A stretch of DNA of 64,000 nt from an uncultured Acetobacteroides sp. (GTDB lineage: Bacteria > Bacteroidota > Bacteroidia > Bacteroidales > ZOR0009), in assembly GCF_963678165.1 (NCBI RefSeq), contig NZ_OY782755.1, positions 2,542,001 to 2,606,000 of the forward strand, written 5' to 3'. Shown here in pieces: positions 18,243-26,084 of the stretch. The notes below the pieces were generated by a model. It had not been told where the DNA came from. It saw only the letters and a list, made by a program, of their open reading frames with translations, and did no database searches. A program made the position numbers and the translations under genes. Each line of letters begins with the position of its first letter. Within the stretch, counting starts at the first letter, position 1.

Positions 18243-19268
18243 ATGTCAATACTTGCTAAAATACAACCCAAGCCCCGCTTTTGGCTGAAGGCCTTTCTGC
18301 TGCTGTTGCCGTTCCTATCGGTGGTGGCCGTTTACTTCGTCTTCGACCCCTTCATGGTGCTGCACCGCTACAAGCGCTTCGACAATACGCACGTCATGCT
18401 CGGCGAAGCGTACGTGGGCTGGCAGAACTACATGGCCAACCGCGACTCTATCCCTTTCAACTCGTTTATAATGGGAAACTCCTGCACCATGGCCTTCAGG
18501 AGCGACGAGTGGGAAAAGCACCTAGACCACTCCGACCGCGCTGTCCGCTTCTTCGACACTGGAGAGAGCCTTGGAGGGGTTTGCCAGAAGCTCCAAGTGC
18601 TAGACTCCGCTGGAGCACCAATAAAGCACGTGCTAGTGGTAGCCAACAAGACCATGCTCAAGGATATCTTCCCCATGCAGGAGAACGGCCACCTATTCGC
18701 ACCCGAAGCGGCCAAGGTAAGTCCGCTGGAGTTCCAGCTCAGCTTCCTGCAAAAGTTCCTCGACCCGAATATTGCCATCCCCTACCTGGGTTACCTAGCT
18801 AGCGGCAAGTACTCGTCCTACATGAAAGGGGTTATCTCTCCCGATGCCCCCATCCGCGAGCCCTATACCAATAACTTCATCAACCCTCACGAGAAGGAGA
18901 TACAACGCTTGGGCGAACGCTACTGGCAGCGGTACAAAACAGAGTTTACGCCCCGAAGGGAGGCCGGCAAAGAGGAGGAACGCACCGTATACTGCGAGCA
19001 GCTGAAGCTGCTCCGCAAGATAAGGGCCGTATGCGACAAGCACGGCGCCGACCTGAAGTTCATCATCGGCCCCGAATACAACCAAAAGAGAACCAACCAT
19101 GAGGATATTGCGCTACTAAAGGCCATACTAGGCGCATCTTCCGTTTGGGACTTTACTGGAATAAACCCTTACACCTCCGACATTCGTAACTATTACGACA
19201 GGGGACATTTCCGCCCCGAGGTGGGAAAGCAGCTGCTGGAGTTTATCTACCAAAAGAAGAACAGCTAG
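18243..19268 (+). CDS. DltD-like SGNH-type membrane-anchored protein
   Basis: 341 residues: one N-terminal membrane helix (FLLLLPFLSVVAVYFVFDP), then a periplasmic domain. IMGNSCTMAF resembles the block-I serine of SGNH/DltD-type hydrolases (GNS in place of GDS) and YYDRGHFRPEVG resembles the C-terminal D-x-x-H block, so a Ser/Asp/His triad is likely. The start MSILAKIQ lies 16 bp past the MBOAT stop; a longer frame overlaps that gene out of phase. In dlt and alginate systems such a protein finishes transfer of the acyl group to the polymer. Confidence 0.72.
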   Translation: MSILAKIQPKPRFWLKAFLLLLPFLSVVAVYFVFDPFMVLHRYKRFDNTHVMLGEAYVGWQNYMANRDSIPFNSFIMGNSCTMAFRSDEWEKHLDHSDRAVRFFDTGESLGGVCQKLQVLDSAGAPIKHVLVVANKTMLKDIFPMQENGHLFAPEAAKVSPLEFQLSFLQKFLDPNIAIPYLGYLASGKYSSYMKGVISPDAPIREPYTNNFINPHEKEIQRLGERYWQRYKTEFTPRREAGKEEERTVYCEQLKLLRKIRAVCDKHGADLKFIIGPEYNQKRTNHEDIALLKAILGASSVWDFTGINPYTSDIRNYYDRGHFRPEVGKQLLEFIYQKKNS

Positions 19269-19302
19269 CGTTTTTGCTAGGAGGTTTTCTACATCACACA
19301 AT

Positions 19303-19346
19303 AGGGAGGAAGAATAAGGTACAACACCTTTTCTTCCTCCCCTTTT
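19303..19346 (+). terminator. Terminator of the dlt-like operon
   Basis: A long hairpin (gggaggaagaa..aaggt / accttttcttcctccc) followed by a T-rich run, 35 bp after the last gene of the operon. Confidence 0.85.
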
Positions 19347-19454
19347 TATTTGCATCATCCAAACGCAGAATATTTGTGTAGCTTTATGGGGTAAAACACC
19401 AGCAACGTAATTCTCTTTGAGGGTTTCGTGTTAACCTCTTAAACATCTGAAGTA

Positions 19455-20690
19455 ATGAAAGCAACAAGCACGCTGATGCTCCTAGCCTGTATCGCCATTT
19501 CGCTGAGCGGCATGGGCGCTACAAACGAGCACAACGCTACGCCAAAAGGCAGCAGCAAGAGCGCCGGCATTACCACCGGCGCCGAACAAACCGAGAAGTA
19601 CATTCCCTACCTACAGGGCAAAAGGGTTGGCGTGCTCGCCAATCCAACCACCGTAATCGGCAAAAGGCATCTTGTAGATAGCCTGATAGCAAGAGGCATC
19701 AACATTGTAAAGGTTTTTGGGCCCGAACACGGCTTTAGGGGCAACGCCAGCGCCGGAGTAGACGTAAACGACGAGGTAGACAGGACAACCGGCCTTAAGG
19801 TGATCTCGCTGTACGGTTCGAAGCAGAAGCCATCGCGCGAAGACCTTGCCGATATCGACATCATGGTGTTCGATATCCAGGATGTGGGATGCCGATTCTA
19901 CACCTATATTAATGTACTGGGGAAAATTATGGAGGCTTGCGCCGAGAATGGGAAGGAGCTGCTTATCCTAGATCGCCCAAACCCCAACGGCTACCTGGTT
20001 GACGGTCCTATCCTCGACATGCGCTTAAAGTCGGGCATCGGCATGTTCCCCATTCCGATTGCTCACGGATTGACCATCGCCGAATTCGCCCAAATGGTGA
20101 ACGGCGAGGGTTGGCTGCCCAACAAGATGACCTGCAAGCTGAAGATCATCCGCATGGTTAACTACAACCACGACATGGAGTACACCCTTCCGGTAAAGCC
20201 ATCGCCCAACCTGAATACGCAGCAGAGCATCATGCTCTACCCTTCGGTCTGCCTCTTCGAGGGAACCATCGTAAGCCAAGGACGCGGCACCCATACCCCC
20301 TTTACCGTGCTGGGAAGCCCGCTGCTTAAGGGCAAGTACACGTTCTCGTTTAAGCCCATCAGCATTCCGGGCATGAGCGAGACTCCCCTACACATGAATG
20401 AGGTGTGCTACGGGATAGACTTGCAGAGCTACGACATCAAAAAGCTAAGGAAAAGCAGACGAATCAACATCCAATGGATGATAGACCTCTACAACGCCTA
20501 CCCCGACAAGGAACGCTTCTTCGACAAGAGCCAGAGCCGGCAGATTGGCAACATCGACTACCTTGCCGGCACCTACGACTTCAAGAAACAGATCATCGAT
20601 GGCAAATCGGCGAAGGAGATTCAGGCCTCGTGGGAGCCGCAGCTCTCGCAGTACAAGGAGATGCGGAAGAAGTACCTGCTCTACAAGTAG
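19455..20690 (+). CDS. namZ: NamZ-like exo-beta-N-acetylmuramidase (DUF1343)
   Basis: 411 residues with an N-terminal signal peptide (STLMLLACIAISLSGMGA), so exported. The DUF1343 core is complete: GKRVGVLANPTTV, VKVFGPEHGFRG, MVFDIQDVGCRFYTYI, LDRPNPNG and EGTIVSQGRGTHTPF. Characterised members remove terminal MurNAc from peptidoglycan fragments, so this is probably a cell-wall recycling enzyme. The last 31 bp of the gene and 11 bp beyond are repeated 1.28 kb downstream. It has no operon partner. Confidence 0.93.
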   Translation: MKATSTLMLLACIAISLSGMGATNEHNATPKGSSKSAGITTGAEQTEKYIPYLQGKRVGVLANPTTVIGKRHLVDSLIARGINIVKVFGPEHGFRGNASAGVDVNDEVDRTTGLKVISLYGSKQKPSREDLADIDIMVFDIQDVGCRFYTYINVLGKIMEACAENGKELLILDRPNPNGYLVDGPILDMRLKSGIGMFPIPIAHGLTIAEFAQMVNGEGWLPNKMTCKLKIIRMVNYNHDMEYTLPVKPSPNLNTQQSIMLYPSVCLFEGTIVSQGRGTHTPFTVLGSPLLKGKYTFSFKPISIPGMSETPLHMNEVCYGIDLQSYDIKKLRKSRRINIQWMIDLYNAYPDKERFFDKSQSRQIGNIDYLAGTYDFKKQIIDGKSAKEIQASWEPQLSQYKEMRKKYLLYK

Positions 20691-20701
20691 CATAGCGCAT
20701 A
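20660..20701 (+). repeat. 42-bp perfect direct repeat, left copy
   Basis: The 3' end of namZ plus 11 bp, running from GATGCGGAAGAAG to TAGCATAGCGCATA. An identical copy is at 21941-21982, so about 1.28 kb with the metzincin gene lies between the copies. Confidence 0.95.
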
Positions 20702-20882
20702 TAAATGCATCTCATGTAAAGGCGGTTGTCTCTTAATATGGTCACATGCAACTAGTATGAAATACGTTCATCTACTTTGGTGAATTTCTGCATTTATACT
20801 CGTTTCGCTTTTAGAATTTTGTTTTAAGAAAGCATAAGATCATACTAAAACAGGCTGTCGAAAGTTTCCTGCTCTATCGATA

Positions 20883-20922
20883 GTAAAGGGTTCTCCTGCC
20901 TCGTGTAGAAGAACCTTTTTTT
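20883..20922 (+). terminator. Possible terminator
   Basis: A hairpin (aagggttct / agaaccttt) followed by a seven-T run, in the gap after namZ. Confidence 0.6.
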
Positions 20923-21166
20923 AATTTTCACTTTATAAAGAAAATCGCAAAAAAAAAACCGCTACTTTAGCGACATATCTTTATAATCGTAAATCTTAGC
21001 AAAAGTATTGGTATCGCATTCTTTCGGCAAAGCCCAACTTGAGGAAAAGATTCACGCATTAAGAGTAAACAAAACAATCTGCCGATCCCCTATAGTATTG
21101 TCTTTTTAAGGTAAACAAGCAGGAAAGCAGATGTATAGGCTGGAAACAATATAAAACTAAGAAACT

Positions 21167-21850
21167 ATGCGCTATTTCTTCTTTTTGCTCATTCTATTAA
21201 CCTCTTGCAGCTCGGTAGAATTGGACAAGGAATACCTAAAAAAGAATTACAGCACCAAGGAGCTGGAATACTTTGGAGAGGTTGGCTTCTATACCGGTAA
21301 TTCGGTAAAAAAGTGGCAGAAGAACATAACAATCTCACTGGTAGGCACCCCAAAACAAGGCGATATAGCGCTAGTAGATAGCATCATTAAGGAAGTTATG
21401 CCACTAGTAGCCCCTATTAGAATAGAACGTAAGGATAGTGATGGTAATCTAAAGATTAAGCTTGTTGATAGGGTTGATAAAGGCTATGCCAATCAGCATG
21501 TAAAATTGGGCTTTTTTAATGAGTTCCAATATTCTGACATTAACCTACCCAATAACCTAAAGGGAACCTTACGACAAGCTACATTGAGGCATGAATTTCT
21601 TCATGCGCTAGGGCTTCATCATCCTATTGAAAAAGGAACAGGAACTCTTATCGAATCAAATGTCGAATTTGTGGATTTTGACATGGAAAATGTTAAGAAT
21701 TACAGATTTTCAGAATTAGATAAACGCATGATTAAGATGCTATACGATAAAAATATTATAAAAGGTCTAAAAAAGAAGGATTACTTACAGACATTAGGTC
21801 TAAAAGAAAAGCTACACCCTACACATGGAATACTAAGCACACGGCAGTAA
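21167..21850 (+). CDS. Metzincin-type zinc protease, lipoprotein
   Basis: 227 residues. The signal peptide ends at Cys14 (LLTSCSS), giving a lipid-anchored protein. The zinc motif HEFLHALGLHH (His142, Glu143, His146, His152) follows the metzincin HExxHxxGxxH pattern, and RHEFLHALGLHHP resembles the matrixin/DUF2927 neighbourhood. No clear Met-turn is seen. The gene is visibly more AT-rich than namZ and the TonB receptor beside it and lies between two copies of a 42-bp direct repeat, which suggests recent insertion. Substrate unknown. Confidence 0.82.
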   Translation: MRYFFFLLILLTSCSSVELDKEYLKKNYSTKELEYFGEVGFYTGNSVKKWQKNITISLVGTPKQGDIALVDSIIKEVMPLVAPIRIERKDSDGNLKIKLVDRVDKGYANQHVKLGFFNEFQYSDINLPNNLKGTLRQATLRHEFLHALGLHHPIEKGTGTLIESNVEFVDFDMENVKNYRFSELDKRMIKMLYDKNIIKGLKKKDYLQTLGLKEKLHPTHGILSTRQ

Positions 21851-21890
21851 TGGTAATTGACCTGCTAAATCCGAACAATAGAATATGGAC

Positions 21891-21971
21891 ATGAAGCTAA
21901 TCACATTCCTTGTGCTCTTATTTGCTTTATCCAATCTAACGATGCGGAAGAAGTACCTGCTCTACAAGTAG
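21891..21971 (+). pseudogene. Chimeric micro-ORF: signal peptide joined to the namZ tail
   Basis: A 26-residue frame: a signal-peptide-like start (MKLITFLVLLFALSNLT) fused to MRKKYLLYK, the exact C-terminus of NamZ. The second half is the right copy of the 42-bp repeat. This is what a second namZ-type gene would leave after a deletion removing everything but its two ends. Probably not functional. Confidence 0.6.
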
Positions 21972-21982
21972 CATAGCGCATA
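21941..21982 (+). repeat. 42-bp perfect direct repeat, right copy
   Basis: Identical to 20660-20701, at the 3' side of the metzincin gene. Confidence 0.95.
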
Positions 21983-22008
21983 GCATCGCCCTTTAAGCGA
22001 ATTATAGT

Positions 22009-22050
22009 AATACCTGAATCATCCAGCTGGAGGGTTCAGGTATTCTTGTT
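22009..22050 (+). terminator. Terminator before the TonB receptor
   Basis: A 10-bp stem (aatacctgaa / ttcaggtatt) followed by CTTGTTT. It may be the original namZ terminator, moved away by the duplicated segment. Confidence 0.65.
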
Positions 22051-22146
22051 TAGCCATTTCGCAAAAACAGCTGATGCAACTGACGAAAAAGTGCAAGTAA
22101 AGCTCCAAACTAAGGGCAACCTGCTCGCTAGTTAAAAACAAAAGCA

Positions 22147-22154
22147 TAGCTTTG
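22147..22154 (+). promoter_or_regulatory. -7 box of the TonB receptor gene
   Basis: TAGCTTTG, a full match to TAnnTTTG, 26 bp before the start codon. The -33 box is weak. Confidence 0.5.
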
Positions 22155-22179
22155 CTGTTAATGGACAAAAATTGAACCT

Positions 22180-24579
22180 ATGAGATCACTACTAGCTGTT
22201 GCCTTTTTGCTGGTTGGGGTAGCATCATACGCCCAAAACAATGCAGTTTTAAGCGGCAGGATATACAGCTCTAAAAATGGAGCCCCCATACCCTTTGCAA
22301 CCGTTATCGTTTGGGGAACGCAGCAGGGAACAACCGCCAACGAAAATGGCGAATACGAAATTAAGGGATTAAAACCCGGATACGTACAGCTAAAGGTTAG
22401 CGCCGTTGGCTTTATGCCTGCAATATCCAGCGAGGTACTTACCACCAACGCTAAAAGAGCAACTCTCGATGTTGCAATGGAGGAAACCTCGGTAAGCATT
22501 GAAGGAATTACCATTAGGGCAAACAACTTCAGGAAGAGCATAGAAAGCCCCGTAAGCCTATCGCGCATTGGCATCGAAGAGATTGAGAAAAACCCCGGAG
22601 GCAATCGCGATATCTCGAAGGTAATTCAATCTTTCCCCGGAGTATCTTCGGCTGCGGCATTCCGCAACGACATTATCGTTAGAGGTGGAGGTCCTAGCGA
22701 GAACAAGTTTTACCTAGATGGCATCGAGGTTCCAACCATCAACCACTTCTCTACGCAAGGTGCCTCGGGCGGACCTGTTGGGGTGATTAACGTAGACTTT
22801 ATCCGCGAGGTAAACTTTTACTCGGGCGCGTTCCCATCCAATTCCAACGATGTGCTTAGCTCTATCCTCGACTTTAAAATGATTGATGGGAATCAGGATA
22901 AGCTAAAGTTTAGGGCAACTGTAGGTGCCTCCGATCTTGGATTGACGTTGGACGGCCCAATATCCGATAGAACAACGTTCATTGCTTCTGCCCGCCGAAG
23001 CTACCTTCAGCTGCTCTTTAAGGCGCTTAAGCTCCCCTTCCTCCCAACCTACAACGACCTTCAGCTTAAGGTAAAAACGAAGATCAACAGCAAGCAGGAG
23101 ATCTCGGTTATCGGTCTTGGTGCCTACGACATCAGCAGGCTGAACAAGAGCATCGGCAACCCAGACGAAGAGCAGCGCTTTATCCTGAACTACCTGCCCG
23201 AAAACGACCAGTGGAGCTACACGCTGGGCGTGGTGTACAAGCAGTACCGCGAGAAGAGCGTCAACACATGGGTGGTTAGCCGCTCCCACTTCTTCAACAA
23301 GGAGTACAAGTACCCCAACAACGACGAGAGCCAGCCCAAAATACTCGACTACTCATCCGCCGAAAAGCGGAATAGGCTGCGCTTCGAGCACTCGAACGAG
23401 GTATCGGGCTACAAGCTGGGGTATGGCGCAAATGTTGGCGTCGACGAGTACTCCAACTCCACGTTTGAGTTGGGATTCAAGAATGGCACCCCCTCCACTA
23501 CCGACTACAGCAGCAGCCTAAACCTCTTCGGCTACGGCGCATTCTTCAACATCGCCAAGAGCTACCTGAACGAGAAGCTATCGCTGGCGCTTGGGGCTAG
23601 GATAGACGGCAACAGCTACTCCTCGTCCATGCGAAACCCCTTCGAGCAGGTATCTCCCCGCTTTTCGCTAAGCTATGGCATTGCCAAGGAGGTGTTCTTC
23701 AACTTCAACATCGGCAGGTATTACCAGGCCCCTCCCCTTACCTCGATGGGATACGCCAACGCCAAGGGCGAGCTGGTAAACAAGCGCAATGGGCTAAGGT
23801 ACATCGAGGCAAACCACCTGGTTGCCGGATTCGAGTACCGCCCCAGCGAGAAGGATAAGCTTACCCTGGAGGGATTCTACAAGATATACCGAAACTACCT
23901 CTACTCGGTAACCGACTCGGTTGCCATTGCCAGCAAGGGGGGCGACTACGGCGTTTTTGGCAACGAGGAGCTGCGCTCTAGCGCCAAGGGCACGTCGTAC
24001 GGGTTGGAGCTGATGTACCGCTCGAAGGATTTCTACGGGTTTAACCTCGTGGGTGCCTACACGCTCTTCTGGAGCAGGACCAAAAGCAGCAGCAACCGCA
24101 GCGGCGCCAACGGGTGGATCCCCACGTCGTGGGACAATAGGAACATCGTTACCCTAACGGGCTCCCGGATATTCGGCAAAAGCTGGGAGGCGGGCGTTAA
24201 GTGGCGATACCTTGGCGGCAGCCCCTACACGCCCTACGACATCGACAAGTCGAGCATAAAGGAAGCCTACGATGCCGTTGGCGGTCTCTACTACGACTAC
24301 TCGCAGTTTAACCAGCTTCGTCTAAGCTCCTACCAGCAGCTCGACCTTCGCGTGGATAAGACCTACTACCTAAAGAAGTGGTCGATGAACTTCTACGTCG
24401 ATATCCAGAATGTCTTAGGATCGAAGCAGAAAAGAGCCGATGTGTACCTGCCCGAGCTCGACGCCAACGGCAAACCGGTTGTTGTACCGGGCAATCCCGA
24501 CAGGTATAAGCTCAAAAAGGTGGCGATGAAGGGCTCCGGCACCATCCTTCCGACAATTGGGGTGATACTGGATTTCTAA
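22180..24579 (+). CDS. TonB-dependent outer-membrane receptor with carboxypeptidase-like domain
   Basis: 799 residues. A signal peptide (MRSLLAVAFLLVGVASYAQ) is followed by a carboxypeptidase-regulatory-like beta sandwich (about residues 22-105, ANENGEYEIKGLKPG), a plug domain (about 120-230, NDIIVRGGGPSENKFYLDGIEVP) and a 22-strand-type barrel ending in phenylalanine (IGVILDF). No SusD partner is beside it, so it is probably not a polysaccharide-locus SusC; the ligand could be an iron complex, vitamin or peptide. It stands alone, with its own -7 box. Confidence 0.93.
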   Translation: MRSLLAVAFLLVGVASYAQNNAVLSGRIYSSKNGAPIPFATVIVWGTQQGTTANENGEYEIKGLKPGYVQLKVSAVGFMPAISSEVLTTNAKRATLDVAMEETSVSIEGITIRANNFRKSIESPVSLSRIGIEEIEKNPGGNRDISKVIQSFPGVSSAAAFRNDIIVRGGGPSENKFYLDGIEVPTINHFSTQGASGGPVGVINVDFIREVNFYSGAFPSNSNDVLSSILDFKMIDGNQDKLKFRATVGASDLGLTLDGPISDRTTFIASARRSYLQLLFKALKLPFLPTYNDLQLKVKTKINSKQEISVIGLGAYDISRLNKSIGNPDEEQRFILNYLPENDQWSYTLGVVYKQYREKSVNTWVVSRSHFFNKEYKYPNNDESQPKILDYSSAEKRNRLRFEHSNEVSGYKLGYGANVGVDEYSNSTFELGFKNGTPSTTDYSSSLNLFGYGAFFNIAKSYLNEKLSLALGARIDGNSYSSSMRNPFEQVSPRFSLSYGIAKEVFFNFNIGRYYQAPPLTSMGYANAKGELVNKRNGLRYIEANHLVAGFEYRPSEKDKLTLEGFYKIYRNYLYSVTDSVAIASKGGDYGVFGNEELRSSAKGTSYGLELMYRSKDFYGFNLVGAYTLFWSRTKSSSNRSGANGWIPTSWDNRNIVTLTGSRIFGKSWEAGVKWRYLGGSPYTPYDIDKSSIKEAYDAVGGLYYDYSQFNQLRLSSYQQLDLRVDKTYYLKKWSMNFYVDIQNVLGSKQKRADVYLPELDANGKPVVVPGNPDRYKLKKVAMKGSGTILPTIGVILDF

Positions 24580-24671
24580 TAGGGATAAGCAGCCTACGAT
24601 TGAAGATAATGATGCTCTGGCACGACTGTTCGTTTTGAACGACATGGTCGTTGTTAGGGCAAATGTTGCGA

Positions 24672-25283
24672 TTATCGTTCGAACGTTCGTAGGGGCGAAA
24701 TATAAAATTTATCGTCATTCCATTTGGTCGGATTACCTACGATGTATTCGGCGATATTCTGGTACGACCGTTCGTTGCGAATGATATGTTCGTAGTAGTT
24801 ACGTTGCCAAACGTTCTGAACGGTGGTGTTTTGCCGCATCCATTTGGTAACGCCAATTTTAAAACCGCGTAATATCGAACCAATCGTGCGCGATGTTCCC
24901 CGTATCACCATTTTTGCATCTGCAGGGGCGATGATTGGGGTAATCGTTGGGGCGATCGTGGGGGCGATAATAGGGGCGATAATAGGGGCGAAATATTTTT
25001 CGCCCCAACAAGCATCCACAATTTGCACAATGCCGTGCACATGGTTGGGCATTATTATGTATTCGTGTAAAACAACATTTGGATAATGGCGAGGAATCTC
25101 CAACCAGCACTGTAGGGCTGCACGCCCTGCATCGTTCAAAACCATTTCCCCATTTTCAATATTACCCAACAAACAGGCCCTATTGTATACGCATAGGGTT
25201 ACAAAGTACAAGCCTGCTTGCGAATAGTCGTATCCTTTTAAGCGGATGCTTTGCCGATGGTGAATATTTGGATTATAGCCCAT
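24672..25283 (-). CDS. REP-associated tyrosine transposase (RAYT)
   Basis: 203 residues of the TnpA_REP/IS200-like Y1 family. The HUH metal site is PNHVHGIV (His81, His83). The catalytic tyrosine is Tyr163 or Tyr164 in WQRNYYEHIIRN, and the N-terminus RQSIRLKGYDYSQAGLYFVT is typical. RAYTs act on REP palindromes; such palindromes lie directly downstream, upstream and inside this gene. Odd feature: residues 94-120 (GEKYFAP, then repeated IIAP units) are a REP palindrome and a 12-bp tandem repeat translated in frame, inserted between the HUH and tyrosine parts. Whether the enzyme still works is uncertain. Confidence 0.9.
   Translation of the reverse strand: MGYNPNIHHRQSIRLKGYDYSQAGLYFVTLCVYNRACLLGNIENGEMVLNDAGRAALQCWLEIPRHYPNVVLHEYIIMPNHVHGIVQIVDACWGEKYFAPIIAPIIAPTIAPTITPIIAPADAKMVIRGTSRTIGSILRGFKIGVTKWMRQNTTVQNVWQRNYYEHIIRNERSYQNIAEYIVGNPTKWNDDKFYISPLRTFER
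24943..25013. repeat. 12-bp repeats and REP palindrome inside the RAYT gene
   Basis: Degenerate GGGGCGATAATA units (12 bp, four codons) end in GGGGCGAAATATTTTTCGCCCC, a near-perfect palindrome of the same type as the array upstream of the gene. Confidence 0.85.
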
Positions 25284-25289
25284 TTCTAA

Positions 25290-25832
25290 ATGGTTTTGGC
25301 ATTCACAGCTGAGATGTTTTCAAACGAATTACAATTTACAAAATTGTATTCGTACGGGCGAAATATTTTTCGCCCAACCAACGTACGGGCGAAATGTTTT
25401 TCGCCCCAACCGCGTACGGGCGAAATATCTTTCGCCCCTTCCAACCACATACGGGTGAAATATTTTTCACCCCTACCAACCGCGTATGGGCGAAATATCT
25501 TGTTCTTAAAGGATGCAACCAAAGCAACCGGTACCGAAATCTCGTTCAATTCGCTTCCGCCACAAACGGAGCAGCCTTACTTTCATATCCACCGAAAAAA
25601 CGAGGAGACCTATATAATCCTAAAGGGTTTCGGTTTCTTTCAGGTAGATGAAGACTGCTTTAGCATTAAAGAAGGGAGCGTAATACGGGTTGCCCCTCAA
25701 GGGAAACGCGGCATCTGCAACTCTTCCGACGAAACTATGATTTATATGGTGATCCAGTCTAAAGAGAATTCGTTGGAGGAGCATACCTCTGCTGATGGAG
25801 AAAGACTTCCGGTAGAACCTAAATGGAGGTAA
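25290..25832 (+). CDS. Cupin-domain protein with REP array in its N-terminus
   Basis: 180 codons. The part from about residue 71 (LFLKDATKATGTEISFNSL) is a complete small cupin: HIHRKNEETYIILKG gives the metal-binding motif 1 and the EGSVIRVAPQGKRG turn gives motif 2. Family members are about 110 residues and start right at this point. Residues 20-70 (GRNIFRP, GEISFAP, VKYFSP) are the translated REP cluster, so the array has replaced or been inserted at the native start. Possible starts are the far-upstream ATG at 25290 or a TTG at 25500. It may be expressed with an odd N-terminus or be a broken gene. Confidence 0.7.
   Translation: MVLAFTAEMFSNELQFTKLYSYGRNIFRPTNVRAKCFSPQPRTGEISFAPSNHIRVKYFSPLPTAYGRNILFLKDATKATGTEISFNSLPPQTEQPYFHIHRKNEETYIILKGFGFFQVDEDCFSIKEGSVIRVAPQGKRGICNSSDETMIYMVIQSKENSLEEHTSADGERLPVEPKWR
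25351..25499. repeat. REP-like palindrome cluster
   Basis: Four palindromes of the form GGGCGAAA..TTTCGCCC (one with GGGTGAAA..TTTCACCC) plus a fifth half-site, starting at 25355, 25387, 25418, 25453 and 25488, so 31-35 bp apart. The spacers contain CAACC and CGTA motifs. The cluster is 70 bp from the RAYT start and lies inside the cupin reading frame. Confidence 0.88.
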
Positions 25833-25877
25833 AGCCAAAGCTAAGCTGCGGCTTACTTACCACAGCTAACAAGCAGC

Positions 25878-25926
25878 AAAAAAGCCAAGCACTACCGCAT
25901 TTGTAGCGGTGCTTGGCTTTTTTTGT
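25878..25926 (+). terminator. Strong terminator after the cupin gene
   Basis: A long stem (aagccaagcactaccgc / gcggtgcttggctt region) followed by a run of T. It separates the cupin gene from the cassette island. Confidence 0.9.
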
Positions 25927-26068
25927 TTGCCGTTTAATTGCGGTCAAAGACCGCTACTTATATGCGACATAGTCACAGACTATGCCGAGCCTTGATCTTC
26001 GATTATACTACGCTTAGCAAGGGCAGAGACAATGCACACCACTGCACCCGCAATGCAATTTGCAATTT

Positions 26069-26075
26069 GTTATGC
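26069..26075 (-). other. Core site GCATAAC at the 3' end of cassette B
   Basis: On the minus strand GCATAAC lies just after the AbiTii-SEFIR stop codon. It is the exact complement of GTTATGC (27188-27182), where cassette B begins. This is the relation expected between the R'' core site of an integron attC and the 5' end of its own cassette. The rest of this attC could not be resolved. Confidence 0.6.
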
Positions 26076-26084
26076 TAAGTATTT

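Noticed and set aside
20660..20701. Member of the 42-bp array family
   Set aside because: Same length by coincidence as far as can be seen: two copies only, far apart, derived from a gene end, with no 21-bp inner repeat.
25351..25499. CRISPR-like short palindromic repeats
   Set aside because: Spacers are 10-15 bp, similar to each other, and the neighbour is a RAYT, so REP is the better reading.
25286..25549. Minus-strand frame over the REP cluster
   Set aside because: It is the translated complement of the palindromes and the cupin N-terminus.
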